Positions 37,912 through 45,744 of a stretch of 64,000 nt of DNA are shown here, piece after piece; the first letter of the stretch is position 1, and every line of letters starts with the position of its first letter. Under the pieces are notes generated by a model. That model had not been told where the DNA came from. It was given only the letters and a program-made list of their open reading frames with translations, and ran no database searches. The translations under genes were made by a program, and so were the position numbers. Origin of the DNA: Flavobacterium sp. 5 (GTDB lineage: Bacteria; Bacteroidota; Bacteroidia; Flavobacteriales; Flavobacteriaceae); contig NZ_PHUE01000001.1 in NCBI RefSeq assembly GCF_002813295.1, positions 1,798,001 to 1,862,000 on the forward strand, read 5' to 3'.

Positions 37912-39237
37912 TTAATACGCATTCGAAATAATTTGTTCAAATAATTCTTGTCTACCACTAATTGGTTTAGGCTCTCCGTTTGCACGTGCAATAACACTTA
38001 GATCTTCCAAAGAAAATTCTCCTTTTTCGAACTTAGCACCATTTCCAGCGTCAAACGAACCGTAACGTTCAGAACGTAATCCTTTATAATTTGTATTCTT
38101 TAAAATATGATCTGCACAGATAAGACCTCTGGCAAAAACATCCATTCCAGCAATATGTGCAATGAATTTATCTTCTATATCGATTGAGTTTCTTCTTACT
38201 TTTGCATCGAAGTTTATTCCACCACCTTGAATTCCACCACCTTCTAAAATAACCAACATAGATTGTGCAATTTCAAAAACATCAACAGGGAATTGATCTG
38301 TATCCCAACCGTTTTGGTAATCACCACGATTTGCATCAATACTTCCTAACATTCCAGCATCAACAGCTACTTGTAATTCATGTTCGAAAGAGTGCCCTGC
38401 AAGCGTTGCGTGATTCACTTCCAAATTCAATTTGAAATCATTTTGAAGCCCGTGTTTATTAAGAAATCCTAGAGTTGTAGCCGCATCAAAATCATATTGA
38501 TGTTTCATAGGCTCCATTGGTTTTGGCTCAATAAGGAAAGTTCCTTTAAATCCTTGTTTGCGAGCATAATCTCTACAAATAGTCAAGAAACGTCCCATGT
38601 GATCAAGTTCTCTTTTCATATCAGTATTCAAAAGACTCATATATCCTTCTCTACCTCCCCAAAACACATAATTCTCACCACCTAAAGCAATCGTTGCATC
38701 AATTGCAATTTTGGCTTGAGCTGCTGCATAAGCTACTACATCAAAATTTGGGTTTGTAGAAGCTCCATTCATATAGCGAGGATTGCTAAATAAGTTTGAA
38801 GTTCCCCATAACAATTTGATTCCACTTTCTTCTTGCTTGATTTTTGCGTAAGCAACCAAAGCTTTTACACGTTGTTCAAACTCCTCCAAAGTAGGAGCAT
38901 CGTCTACCATATCAATGTCATGAAAACAATAATACGGTATACCTAGTTTGGTCATAAACTCAAAAGCGGCATCCATTTTATCTTTGGCACGCTGAATAAC
39001 ATCTTCGCTTTTATCCCACTCAAATGTTTCTGTTCCAGCTCCAAAAGGATCTCCTCCTTTGTTACATAACGTATGCCAGTAAGCCATAGAAAAACGTAAA
39101 TGTTCTTTTAAAGTTTTACCAGCTACTACGCGATTGGCATCATACCATTTGAAAGCTAATGGATTAGTACTTTCTCTACCTTCAAATTTTATGGTATCGA
39201 TGTTTTTAAAATACGGTTGTGTTGTTGTTGTACTCAT
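37912..39237 (-). CDS. xylA: Xylose isomerase
   Basis: This enzyme converts D-xylose to D-xylulose in the cytoplasm. At 441 residues it is the longer class II form. Readable signatures are [24 protein letters not shown] with the catalytic His, [26 protein letters not shown] with metal-binding Glu, and [17 protein letters not shown]. It lies two bases from xylB and upstream of susC. It would use xylose freed by the GH31 alpha-xylosidase and by xylosidases of the cluster. Confidence 0.97.
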   Translation of the reverse strand: MSTTTTQPYFKNIDTIKFEGRESTNPLAFKWYDANRVVAGKTLKEHLRFSMAYWHTLCNKGGDPFGAGTETFEWDKSEDVIQRAKDKMDAAFEFMTKLGIPYYCFHDIDMVDDAPTLEEFEQRVKALVAYAKIKQEESGIKLLWGTSNLFSNPRYMNGASTNPNFDVVAYAAAQAKIAIDATIALGGENYVFWGGREGYMSLLNTDMKRELDHMGRFLTICRDYARKQGFKGTFLIEPKPMEPMKHQYDFDAATTLGFLNKHGLQNDFKLNLEVNHATLAGHSFEHELQVAVDAGMLGSIDANRGDYQNGWDTDQFPVDVFEIAQSMLVILEGGGIQGGGINFDAKVRRNSIDIEDKFIAHIAGMDVFARGLICADHILKNTNYKGLRSERYGSFDAGNGAKFEKGEFSLEDLSVIARANGEPKPISGRQELFEQIISNAY

Positions 39238-39239
39238 TA

Positions 39240-40733
39240 TTATAATTCTATTTTAATATTATTTTTCCATTCTTGGTATATTTCCTGATACTGGGAAGTC
39301 AGCATAGGATTAGGCTCAACTCTTTCTATACATTTTAAACCTTCAAAAGCCTCTTCCAAAGAAGCATAATAACCAAAACCATAAGCTGCTCCTCGCGCCG
39401 CTCCTTCAGAACCAGAAGTGTTATATAATTCTAATGTAGTTTGTGTAGTATTGGTGAATATTTCTCTAAATACAGGGCTCAAAAACAGATTTGCATTACC
39501 AGCTCTTACTATTTCACCAGATGCTCCCACCGATTTCATAACATCAAAACCATAATTCATAGCAAACACAATTCCTTCGCAAGCCGAACGGATAAGATGA
39601 CCAGATTGATGAATATTAAAGTTTAGATTTTGAATTCCTGAATTGACATTTTTATTATTAAAAATACGTTCCACCCCATTCCCAAAAGGATAAAAACGCA
39701 ATCCATTACTTCCTGCTGCTACTTTTGCCGCTTCGGCATTAAGAGAATCGTAAGCGATTAAATTGGTTCTATCTACAGACATAATTTTACGCAACCATTG
39801 GTATAAAATTCCAGAACCATTGATACATAACATTACGCCGTTATTTTTTTGACTTTCAGTATTATTGACGTGTAAAAAAGTATTGATACGATTTTCTTTG
39901 TCATAAACATCCTGATTACTCACAGCATATACTACGGCCGAAGTACCAGCTGTAGTAGCAATTTCTCCTGGTTTTAATACATTCAATGACATAGCGTTAT
40001 TAGGTTGATCGCCACCTCGGTATGTAATTTTAACGTCTGAATTCAATCCTAACTCTGATGCTACATCAGCATGAATTGTAGCTTGATATCCAAAGTTGGG
40101 TACTATTTCAGGGATTTTATTTAGAGGAAGCTCCATAGCCTCCATAACTTCGGTTGCCAAAGTTCCTTTTGAGAAATTCCACAAAGCGGCTTCCGATAAG
40201 CCCGAAGTACTTATTTGTGCTTTCCCTGATAGTCTTGCAGCTATAAAATCGCCAGGAAGCATCATGTAAACCGCTTTTTGAAATACCTCTGGTTCATTAG
40301 TTTGAACCCATTTTAATTTGGAAGCTGTAAAATTCCCAGGAGTTCCAAGAATTTGTTGCTGACAGGATTCATGACCCATTCTATCATAAACTTCATTTCC
40401 AATACTTGCCGCTCTACTATCACACCAGATGATAGAGGAACGAACAGGATTTATATTTTCATCCGTTAAAACCAAACCATGCATTTGATAGGCAATCCCG
40501 ATTCCAACAATCTTTTTTAAGTCTATATGCTGTTTTGCACCAAGAATTTGAATACCATTTTTTACGTATTCCCACCACTTATTTGGATCTTGTTCAGCCC
40601 ATCCAAATTTGGGAGCTATGATATCCATTTCAAATTCAGGGACAGTTACCGAGGCAACAGTAGTTCCCTTATCTGCATCAAATACCGATAATTTTATAGA
40701 CGAACTCCCTAAATCGATTCCTAAAAAAAACAT
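39240..40733 (-). CDS. xylB: Xylulokinase
   Basis: This FGGY-family kinase phosphorylates D-xylulose to xylulose 5-phosphate with ATP. It has 497 residues. The N-terminal phosphate loop is [18 protein letters not shown], the substrate block [10 protein letters not shown] and the C-terminal ATP-binding motif [18 protein letters not shown]. It is the first gene of the operon that continues with xylA, susC, susD and the surface lipoprotein. Its upstream region carries the conserved 27-bp operator and a promoter-like element. Confidence 0.95.
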   Translation of the reverse strand: MFFLGIDLGSSSIKLSVFDADKGTTVASVTVPEFEMDIIAPKFGWAEQDPNKWWEYVKNGIQILGAKQHIDLKKIVGIGIAYQMHGLVLTDENINPVRSSIIWCDSRAASIGNEVYDRMGHESCQQQILGTPGNFTASKLKWVQTNEPEVFQKAVYMMLPGDFIAARLSGKAQISTSGLSEAALWNFSKGTLATEVMEAMELPLNKIPEIVPNFGYQATIHADVASELGLNSDVKITYRGGDQPNNAMSLNVLKPGEIATTAGTSAVVYAVSNQDVYDKENRINTFLHVNNTESQKNNGVMLCINGSGILYQWLRKIMSVDRTNLIAYDSLNAEAAKVAAGSNGLRFYPFGNGVERIFNNKNVNSGIQNLNFNIHQSGHLIRSACEGIVFAMNYGFDVMKSVGASGEIVRAGNANLFLSPVFREIFTNTTQTTLELYNTSGSEGAARGAAYGFGYYASLEEAFEGLKCIERVEPNPMLTSQYQEIYQEWKNNIKIEL

Positions 40734-41110
40734 AATCTTAGTATTATATGAGTAGCTTAATATTGTTTTTCATACTTTTGGTCAAACAAACCATAACGTT
40801 ATGGTTAATTTGACTACAAGTGTACAACGTTTTTTTGATATTAACAAAATATTGAGATTAAATATTTGTTATTGATAAAAAAAACGGTCAATATTTATTG
40901 ATTTCTATACTAGTAAGGTCTTTTAAAATAGAATTTATAGCAACTTTAAGTACTTATTGAGTCTGATTGTTAGTTATTTAATACCAAACAAATCAAAAAA
41001 GTATTAAAAAAGCACTTTAACACATAGTTGTAATTATTTTAAAGATTTATTAAGACAAGTACTGTAGCTTTTAAAAAAAAAATTAATTTAGTACCAAATT
41101 TCACAATGTA
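40734..41110. other. Divergent regulatory region xylB / NUDIX regulators
   Basis: This 377-base AT-rich region separates xylB (-) from the first NUDIX regulator (+). It holds the operator-promoter at 40787-40825 close to xylB. The right half (40830-41110) shows no further copy of the motif and no clear + strand TTG/TAnnTTTG promoter. Confidence 0.6.
40787..40825 (-). promoter_or_regulatory. Operator-promoter of the xylBA-susCD operon, motif copy 1
   Basis: The minus strand reads TTG (40817-40819), 21 bases, then TATGGTTTG (40787-40795), close to the Bacteroidota promoter form. The spacer holds GTCAAATTAACCATAA, part of a 27-bp motif (40799-40825) repeated at 42846 and 49631. Its core GTTAATTTGAC is an imperfect palindrome. 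Here it also abuts the perfect dyad AACCATAACG/CGTTATGGTT. A dimeric repressor bound here would block the promoter; the adjacent NUDIX regulators are the natural candidates. Confidence 0.65.
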
Positions 41111-41830
41111 ATGGGAGAAAAAAATAACGAACAGGATTTGATACAAATGACAGAGCAATCATCCATGAATGCCGTTTCAATTGACTGTGTTATATTTGGG
41201 TTTGACAACGGAATTCTAGAAGTCCTTTTGGTAGAACATGGCGAAGGTATTAGTAAAGGAAAATGGGGCTTACCTGGGGGCTGGATAAAAAAAAGAGAAA
41301 GCACCGATAATGCAGCTCATCGATTACTAGCTGAACTTACAGGAATGGATCATATTTACCTTGAACAGCTAAAAGCCTTTGGAGAACCAGATCGTTTCCC
41401 TACAAGAAGGGTTATTACTATAGGTTATTACGCTTTGGTAAAAAGAGAAGATTACGACATTAAAGCTGGTTTTACAGCTTCGGATGCAAAATGGTATAGA
41501 ATTAATGAGATTCCAAAATTAATATATGACCATAATGAAATTCTTGACTATAGTATAAAAAATCTTCGCAATAGAGTACGCCAAGCTCCATTAGGTTTTA
41601 ATTTACTACCAGAAAAATTTACTTTACTACAACTCATGCATTTATATGAAGAAATTCTAGGAATTGAGATGGATAAATCTAATTTCCGTAGAAAAATTCT
41701 ACACATGAAATTGTTAGTTGCATTAGATGAAAAGCAAAAAGATGTTTCGCATCGTGCAGCGCAATTATATAAATTTGACCCAGCAATTTATGAGAAGCTG
41801 ACCCAAAAAGGATTTAATTTTGAGTTTTAA
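41111..41830 (+). CDS. NUDIX-domain transcriptional regulator (AraR/NrtR type), paralogue 1
   Basis: The product has 239 residues. An N-terminal NUDIX fold (about 22-150) is followed by a winged-helix domain (RNRVRQAPLGFNLLPEKFTL, SNFRRKILHMKLLVAL). The NUDIX box G57 to M79 reads GWIKKRE ... RLLAELTGM: the catalytic Glu after Arg is Leu and the EE pair is EL, so hydrolysis is unlikely. This fits the Bacteroidota AraR group, where a catalytically dead NUDIX domain binds a sugar such as L-arabinose and the C-terminal wing binds DNA. The ligand here could be xylose, arabinose or fucose. It faces xylB and is followed by a close paralogue. Confidence 0.9.
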   Translation: MGEKNNEQDLIQMTEQSSMNAVSIDCVIFGFDNGILEVLLVEHGEGISKGKWGLPGGWIKKRESTDNAAHRLLAELTGMDHIYLEQLKAFGEPDRFPTRRVITIGYYALVKREDYDIKAGFTASDAKWYRINEIPKLIYDHNEILDYSIKNLRNRVRQAPLGFNLLPEKFTLLQLMHLYEEILGIEMDKSNFRRKILHMKLLVALDEKQKDVSHRAAQLYKFDPAIYEKLTQKGFNFEF

Positions 41831-41885
41831 AAATTTACTTTAAAAACAAAATTTATATTTTCCATTCTAAAACAACAAAACTAAA

Positions 41886-42590
41886 TTGATAATCGAAGTA
41901 GCCACAGAAAACAAGAAAATAGCAGTCGACGGTATCACAATCGATTGTGTAATATTTGGTTTTAATAAAGAAAGTCTAGAAGTTCTTTTAGTTCAGCATG
42001 CCGAAGGTGAAAGTATTGGGAAATGGGGACTACTTGGTGGATGGTTACAAAAAGAAGAAAGTTCAGATGATGCTGCTCAACGAATATTGTACGAGCTAAC
42101 TAGTATGGATAATATCTATTTAGAACAATTGAAGGCTTTTACTAACCCAAAACGTGTAGTCGAAAGAAGAGTAGTTACCATCGGTTACTACACTTTAATA
42201 AATAGAGAAGATTATAACATAAAAGCCAGCTTAACAGTAAGAGAAGCAAAATGGCACAAAATTAATGACATTCCTGATTTAATATTTGATCATAACGAAA
42301 TTTTAGAATTTAGTTTAGTACACTTACAAAATAGGGTTCGTCAAGCTCCTATAGGCTTTAATTTGCTACCCGAAAAATTTACTTTATTACAACTCATGCA
42401 TCTCTATGAAGAAATATTAGGCATTGAATTAGAAAAATCAAATTTTCGTCGAAAAATTCTACACATGAAATTATTAGTTGGATTGGATGAAAAACAACAA
42501 GATGTTTCACATAGAGCAGCAAAATTATATAAATTCGACTCAGAAATTTATAAAAAGCTAACCCAAAAAGGCTTCAACTTTGAGTTTTAG
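41886..42590 (+). CDS. NUDIX-domain transcriptional regulator (AraR/NrtR type), paralogue 2
   Basis: The product has 234 residues and is closely similar to the preceding protein along its length, nearly identical in the winged-helix half. The NUDIX box (G52 to M74: GWLQKEE ... RILYELTSM) is even more degenerate, lacking the conserved Gly before the final hydrophobic residue. No ATG precedes the conserved ITIDCVIFGF; a stop at 41868 and the frame make TTG at 41886 the most plausible start. It is 55 bases after paralogue 1. The pair may sense different sugars while recognising the same DNA, since the wing helices are so alike. Confidence 0.87.
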   Translation: MIIEVATENKKIAVDGITIDCVIFGFNKESLEVLLVQHAEGESIGKWGLLGGWLQKEESSDDAAQRILYELTSMDNIYLEQLKAFTNPKRVVERRVVTIGYYTLINREDYNIKASLTVREAKWHKINDIPDLIFDHNEILEFSLVHLQNRVRQAPIGFNLLPEKFTLLQLMHLYEEILGIELEKSNFRRKILHMKLLVGLDEKQQDVSHRAAKLYKFDSEIYKKLTQKGFNFEF

Positions 42591-42628
42591 TGTAAAAACT
42601 CAATTTACAACTTAGCATTTTAAATTAT

Positions 42629-42664
42629 AAAAAAAGACCCGATAGTTAATCAGACTATCGGGTC
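42629..42664 (-). terminator. Strong minus-strand terminator
   Basis: GACCCGATAGT and ACTATCGGGTC pair perfectly (42636-42646 with 42654-42664), and seven T follow on the minus strand. On the plus strand no T tract follows. It lies 430 bases after the stop of the lactonase gene, so it ends either a long 3' tail of the fucose operon or a separate short transcript. Confidence 0.8.
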
Positions 42665-42845
42665 AGAGTTTCCAATAACTAACCAAAACTCTCTTTTAAA
42701 ATATTAACATACATTCCAACTTAACAATTGAAATACTTGTTATTTATCATTTAATTCTTGAAATAAAAAATCCTTTAACTTCAATTACTCTCAAATATAT
42801 TGCCCAGTGATAACATATAATTTATTTCAAAAATAAACCAACTAC
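42629..42845 (-). ncRNA. Candidate small RNA or 3' UTR RNA beneath an orphan operator
   Basis: Below the operator copy at 42846 the minus strand runs about 180-200 bases to a perfect terminator. Just before the terminator lies another hairpin (AGAGTTT/AAACTCT, 42665-42692). No frame longer than about a dozen codons is open. The promoter part is weak: from the operator's TTG only TA is found at the expected 19-base spacing, while a good TATTTTTG (42828-42835) is 28 bases away. The RNA is therefore a hypothesis; it could instead be the tail of the fucose operon. Confidence 0.3.
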
Positions 42846-42872
42846 TTATGGTTAATTTGACTACAAGTGTAC
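42846..42872 (-). promoter_or_regulatory. Operator motif copy 2, between convergent gene ends
   Basis: This copy is identical to copy 1 over the 27-bp motif, including GTCAAATTAACCATAA and the TTG at 42864-42866. It is oriented like the other two but lies between the 3' ends of NUDIX paralogue 2 (+) and the lactonase gene (-), with no recognised gene directly below it. Confidence 0.65.
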
Positions 42873-43094
42873 AGATATTTATTTAGTTTGCAAAAAAATA
42901 GTGAAACATTTAACACTTATAGCTTTAAATATTTCTTAAGCTATTATTTTATCTCTAATTTGACAGTATTTATGGATAAACCTAACTTTCAAAATGTTAA
43001 CTCAAATACTTATACTTTATTAAGAAAAGTTAATTGAGATAACATTTTAATGATTACTACTTCCTAATTAAATAGAAAAATCCTCTTAAAATAT
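42873..43094. other. Intergenic stretch after the lactonase gene
   Basis: This 222-base AT-rich stretch lies between the operator copy and the lactonase stop codon. I see no terminator hairpin, coding frame or further repeat in it. Confidence 0.5.
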
Positions 43095-43922
43095 TTATAT
43101 ATTGTAAAAACGCATCCCATTATTTCCCCAAAAAGCATCTTGTTCTTCTAGAGAAAAACGACTGTAATAATCTCGAAGAATTGTGGTTGATTGATCATAA
43201 CTTGCCGCCAATAAACTAACAGGCCAATCACTTCCAAAGAGCAAGCGCTCAATACCAAATGCAGTAGTAACAACATCCAGATAATAGTCAAAGTCTTCTT
43301 TCTTCCAATGATTCCAATCGGCTTGAGTAACCAATCCTGATACTTTGCAAAACACATTGGGATAAGCGGCTATTTTTTTTATTTCGGTTTCCCAAATCAA
43401 GAAATCAGCATTTTTAATATTTGGTTTTGCCAAATGATCAATAACAAATGCCTGCTTTGGAAATTTTTCTACAAATGTTACAACAGTTTTTAACTGCGCT
43501 GCTGAAACCAAAATATCATACGTAAAATTATACTTGGCTAACTTAGCTATACCGTTACAAAAGTCGGCATTTAATAAAAAATCAGCATCTGATTCTGCTT
43601 CGACTATATGTCTGAAACCTTTCAGTTTTTTAAATTGAGAGAAATACTCCAAACGCTCTTCTAAATTTCGTATTTTAAAATCAATCCAACCCACCACTCC
43701 TTTTATAAAATCATTTTCATCAGCCAATTGCAATAAAAAATGCGTTTCAGTTTCACTCTGATCGGCTTGAACCGCAATACAACCTTCGATAGCATTTGCT
43801 TTCAAAATTGGAGTAATATCATTGGGCAAAAAATCGCGTTGAATCACTTTCATAGTATCCGTAATCCAAGCTTCTTTCACTGAATGGTATTTCCAAAAAT
43901 GAATATGACTATCGATTTTCAT
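43095..43922 (-). CDS. Amidohydrolase-family lactonase (L-fuconolactonase type)
   Basis: The product has 275 residues of the COG3618/amidohydrolase_2 family. It starts MKIDSHIHFWKY (metal-binding HxH, residues 6 and 8) and has LLFGSDWPVS near the C-terminus with the catalytic Asp. VIDHLAKPNI holds the conserved His. The family includes lactonases for L-fucono- and L-rhamnono-lactone. Among neighbours coding for two SDRs, a sugar-acid dehydratase and an FAH hydrolase, opening of L-fucono-1,5-lactone is the best guess. It is the last gene of its operon. Confidence 0.85.
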   Translation of the reverse strand: MKIDSHIHFWKYHSVKEAWITDTMKVIQRDFLPNDITPILKANAIEGCIAVQADQSETETHFLLQLADENDFIKGVVGWIDFKIRNLEERLEYFSQFKKLKGFRHIVEAESDADFLLNADFCNGIAKLAKYNFTYDILVSAAQLKTVVTFVEKFPKQAFVIDHLAKPNIKNADFLIWETEIKKIAAYPNVFCKVSGLVTQADWNHWKKEDFDYYLDVVTTAFGIERLLFGSDWPVSLLAASYDQSTTILRDYYSRFSLEEQDAFWGNNGMRFYNI

Positions 43923-43958
43923 ATGTTAGATCTTAATTTAAAGAAGCAATTAATTTTA

Positions 43959-44020
43959 ATCTGTCGAATCTGCTTTAAATTGATTAAAAATTAGCACGCA
44001 GATTCAGCAGATTTTTTGCT
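43959..44020. repeat. ATCTGC/GCAGAT repeat cluster, copy 2
   Basis: Two AATCTG units (43959, 43967) face two GCAGATT units (43998, 44007) and could form a hairpin with an AT loop. The right end GCAGATTTTTTGCTA is shared with the cluster at 24814. It lies in the 113-base gap between the FAH hydrolase and lactonase genes. Confidence 0.5.
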
Positions 44021-44035
44021 ATTTAGATTTGAGTT

Positions 44036-44887
44036 TTAAGAATAAGCGACAGCTAATTGTTTGCTTGTCCCTAAACCTTCAATTCCTAATTCAATTATAT
44101 CACCTTCTTTTACATATATTGGTTCAGGTTTGATTCCCAAACCAACACCTGGAGGTGTTCCTGTACTAATTACATCGCCAGGTAAAAGTGTCATAAACTG
44201 ACTAAGATAATGCACTAAAAATGGAATTTTAAAAATCAAATTCGAAGTATTGCTGTTTTGGAATTTCTTCCCATTCACAGTTAGCCACATCGATAAATTA
44301 TTAACATCGGCAACCTCGTCTTGAGTTGCTAAAACAGGTCCAAGAGGTGCAAAAGTATCGCATCCTTTTCCTTTTGTCCATTGCCCTCCACGTTCTAACT
44401 GATACTCTCTTTCGCTATAATCGTTAAGCAAACAATAACCGGCTACATAATTTAAAGCATCAGCTTCTGAAACATAACTTGCTTTTTTACCCACTACAAA
44501 AGCCAACTCAACTTCCCAATCTGTTTTTTGGCTGTCTTTTGGAATTATCAAATTATCATCGGGACCGCATAATGAAGTAGTCGATTTAAAAAAGATAATT
44601 GGTTCGGCAGGAATAGCAGCTCCAGTTTCTTCGCAATGATCCACATAATTAAGACCAATACAAATAAGTTTTGAAGGTCTTGCCACAGGGGATCCCAATC
44701 GAACTTCATTGCTTACTTCTGGAAATGAAGTATTATTTTTTAAAGCTTCTTGCAGTTTTTCAATTCCATTATTTTCAAAAAAAGATTCATTATAATCGGC
44801 AACTATAGACGAAACATCTATTCGCTTATCATTAATTAAAAGACCTGGTTTTTCTTTTCCGGCTTCTCCGAATCGTATTAGTTTCAT
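44036..44887 (-). CDS. Fumarylacetoacetate hydrolase-family protein (2,4-diketo-3-deoxy-L-fuconate hydrolase type)
   Basis: The product has 283 residues. The FAH fold is shown by LICIGLNYVDHCEETG, then the metal-binding Glu/Asp set in KTDWEVELAFVVGKK and CLLNDYSEREYQ, and the C-terminal GDVISTGTPPGVGLG. In the Xanthomonas-type fucose pathway an FAH-family enzyme cleaves 2,4-diketo-3-deoxy-L-fuconate to pyruvate and L-lactate; the neighbours support this role. Related members act on other diketo acids. It is 33 bases from the SDR gene upstream. Confidence 0.87.
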   Translation of the reverse strand: MKLIRFGEAGKEKPGLLINDKRIDVSSIVADYNESFFENNGIEKLQEALKNNTSFPEVSNEVRLGSPVARPSKLICIGLNYVDHCEETGAAIPAEPIIFFKSTTSLCGPDDNLIIPKDSQKTDWEVELAFVVGKKASYVSEADALNYVAGYCLLNDYSEREYQLERGGQWTKGKGCDTFAPLGPVLATQDEVADVNNLSMWLTVNGKKFQNSNTSNLIFKIPFLVHYLSQFMTLLPGDVISTGTPPGVGLGIKPEPIYVKEGDIIELGIEGLGTSKQLAVAYS

Positions 44888-44920
44888 ATTCTATTTAATA
44901 TTTAAGTATTATTGTATCTT

Positions 44921-45685
44921 TTAATTATTCAAATTTATAAAACCTCCATCAATTGGGTAATCCGAACCCGTGATAAAAGAAGATTCTTCACTACAAAGAA
45001 ATAAAGCTAAAGTAGCTACCTCTTCTGGTTTCCCCATACGACCAATTGGCTGTGATTTGGATAATTTATCAAAAATTTCGGCTTCCTTTCCAGGGTAATT
45101 TTTATTGATAAATCCGTCTACGAAAGGTGTATGAACCCGTGCAGGAGAAATCGAATTGCAACGAATGTTCTCATTAATATAATCTTTCGCTACCGATAAA
45201 GTCATTGCCATTACAGCTCCTTTAGCAGTTGAATAAGCAAATCGATCTGGAATTCCAACCCAACAAGCAATAGAAGCCATATTCAGAATCACTCCCCCAC
45301 CCGATTTCCTAAATTGTGGTATTGAAGCATGCAAACAATTGTATACTCCTTTCACATTTACGTTCATAATGCGTTCAAAATCTGACTCTGAAGTAGTGTC
45401 TACTTTACCCACATGTGCAATTCCTGCATTATTCACAAGAATATCAATATACCCTATTTTTTCAAATGTTGCAAGTACTTCTTGCTGATTGGCTACGTTA
45501 CAAGCATGGGCAAACACTTTACCTCCGTTGCCATTTATTTCATCAACTGTAGTTTGAGCACTTTCCAATGAAAGTTCCAAAACATGTACTTCCGCTCCAT
45601 GTTTTGCAAACAATACCGAAATTGCTTTCCCTATTCCGCTGCCGCCACCCGTTATAATTGCTTTTTTGTTTTTTAAAGAAAACAT
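44921..45685 (-). CDS. SDR dehydrogenase (2-keto-3-deoxy-L-fuconate 4-dehydrogenase type)
   Basis: The product is a classical short-chain dehydrogenase of 254 residues. The cofactor loop is ITGGGSGIGKA, and an acidic residue after the second strand (VHVLELS) suggests NAD. The active site is complete: Ser138 (NMASIA), Tyr151 and Lys155 (AYSTAKGAV). The end reads GSDYPIDGGFINL. By context it would oxidise 2-keto-3-deoxy-L-fuconate before the FAH hydrolase cleaves the product. The substrate is inferred from gene order alone. Confidence 0.87.
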   Translation of the reverse strand: MFSLKNKKAIITGGGSGIGKAISVLFAKHGAEVHVLELSLESAQTTVDEINGNGGKVFAHACNVANQQEVLATFEKIGYIDILVNNAGIAHVGKVDTTSESDFERIMNVNVKGVYNCLHASIPQFRKSGGGVILNMASIACWVGIPDRFAYSTAKGAVMAMTLSVAKDYINENIRCNSISPARVHTPFVDGFINKNYPGKEAEIFDKLSKSQPIGRMGKPEEVATLALFLCSEESSFITGSDYPIDGGFINLNN

Positions 45686-45744
45686 GTTTTGATATTTATA
45701 ATTTTTGAATCCTGATTTACAACTTACTCTTCCCTACTTACCGC

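Noticed and set aside
41111..42590. NUDIX hydrolases for nucleotide clean-up
   Set aside because: Both NUDIX boxes lack essential Glu residues and both proteins have a C-terminal winged-helix domain, so they are regulators.
42828..42835. TATTTTTG as the -7 box belonging to operator copy 2
   Set aside because: The -7 sequence is good but the distance to the TTG in the operator is 28 bases, against the usual 19-21; kept only as a weak possibility.
43148..43357. Second minus-strand frame inside the lactonase gene
   Set aside because: It lies in another frame of a gene with clear amidohydrolase motifs; no frameshift is needed to explain the lactonase.
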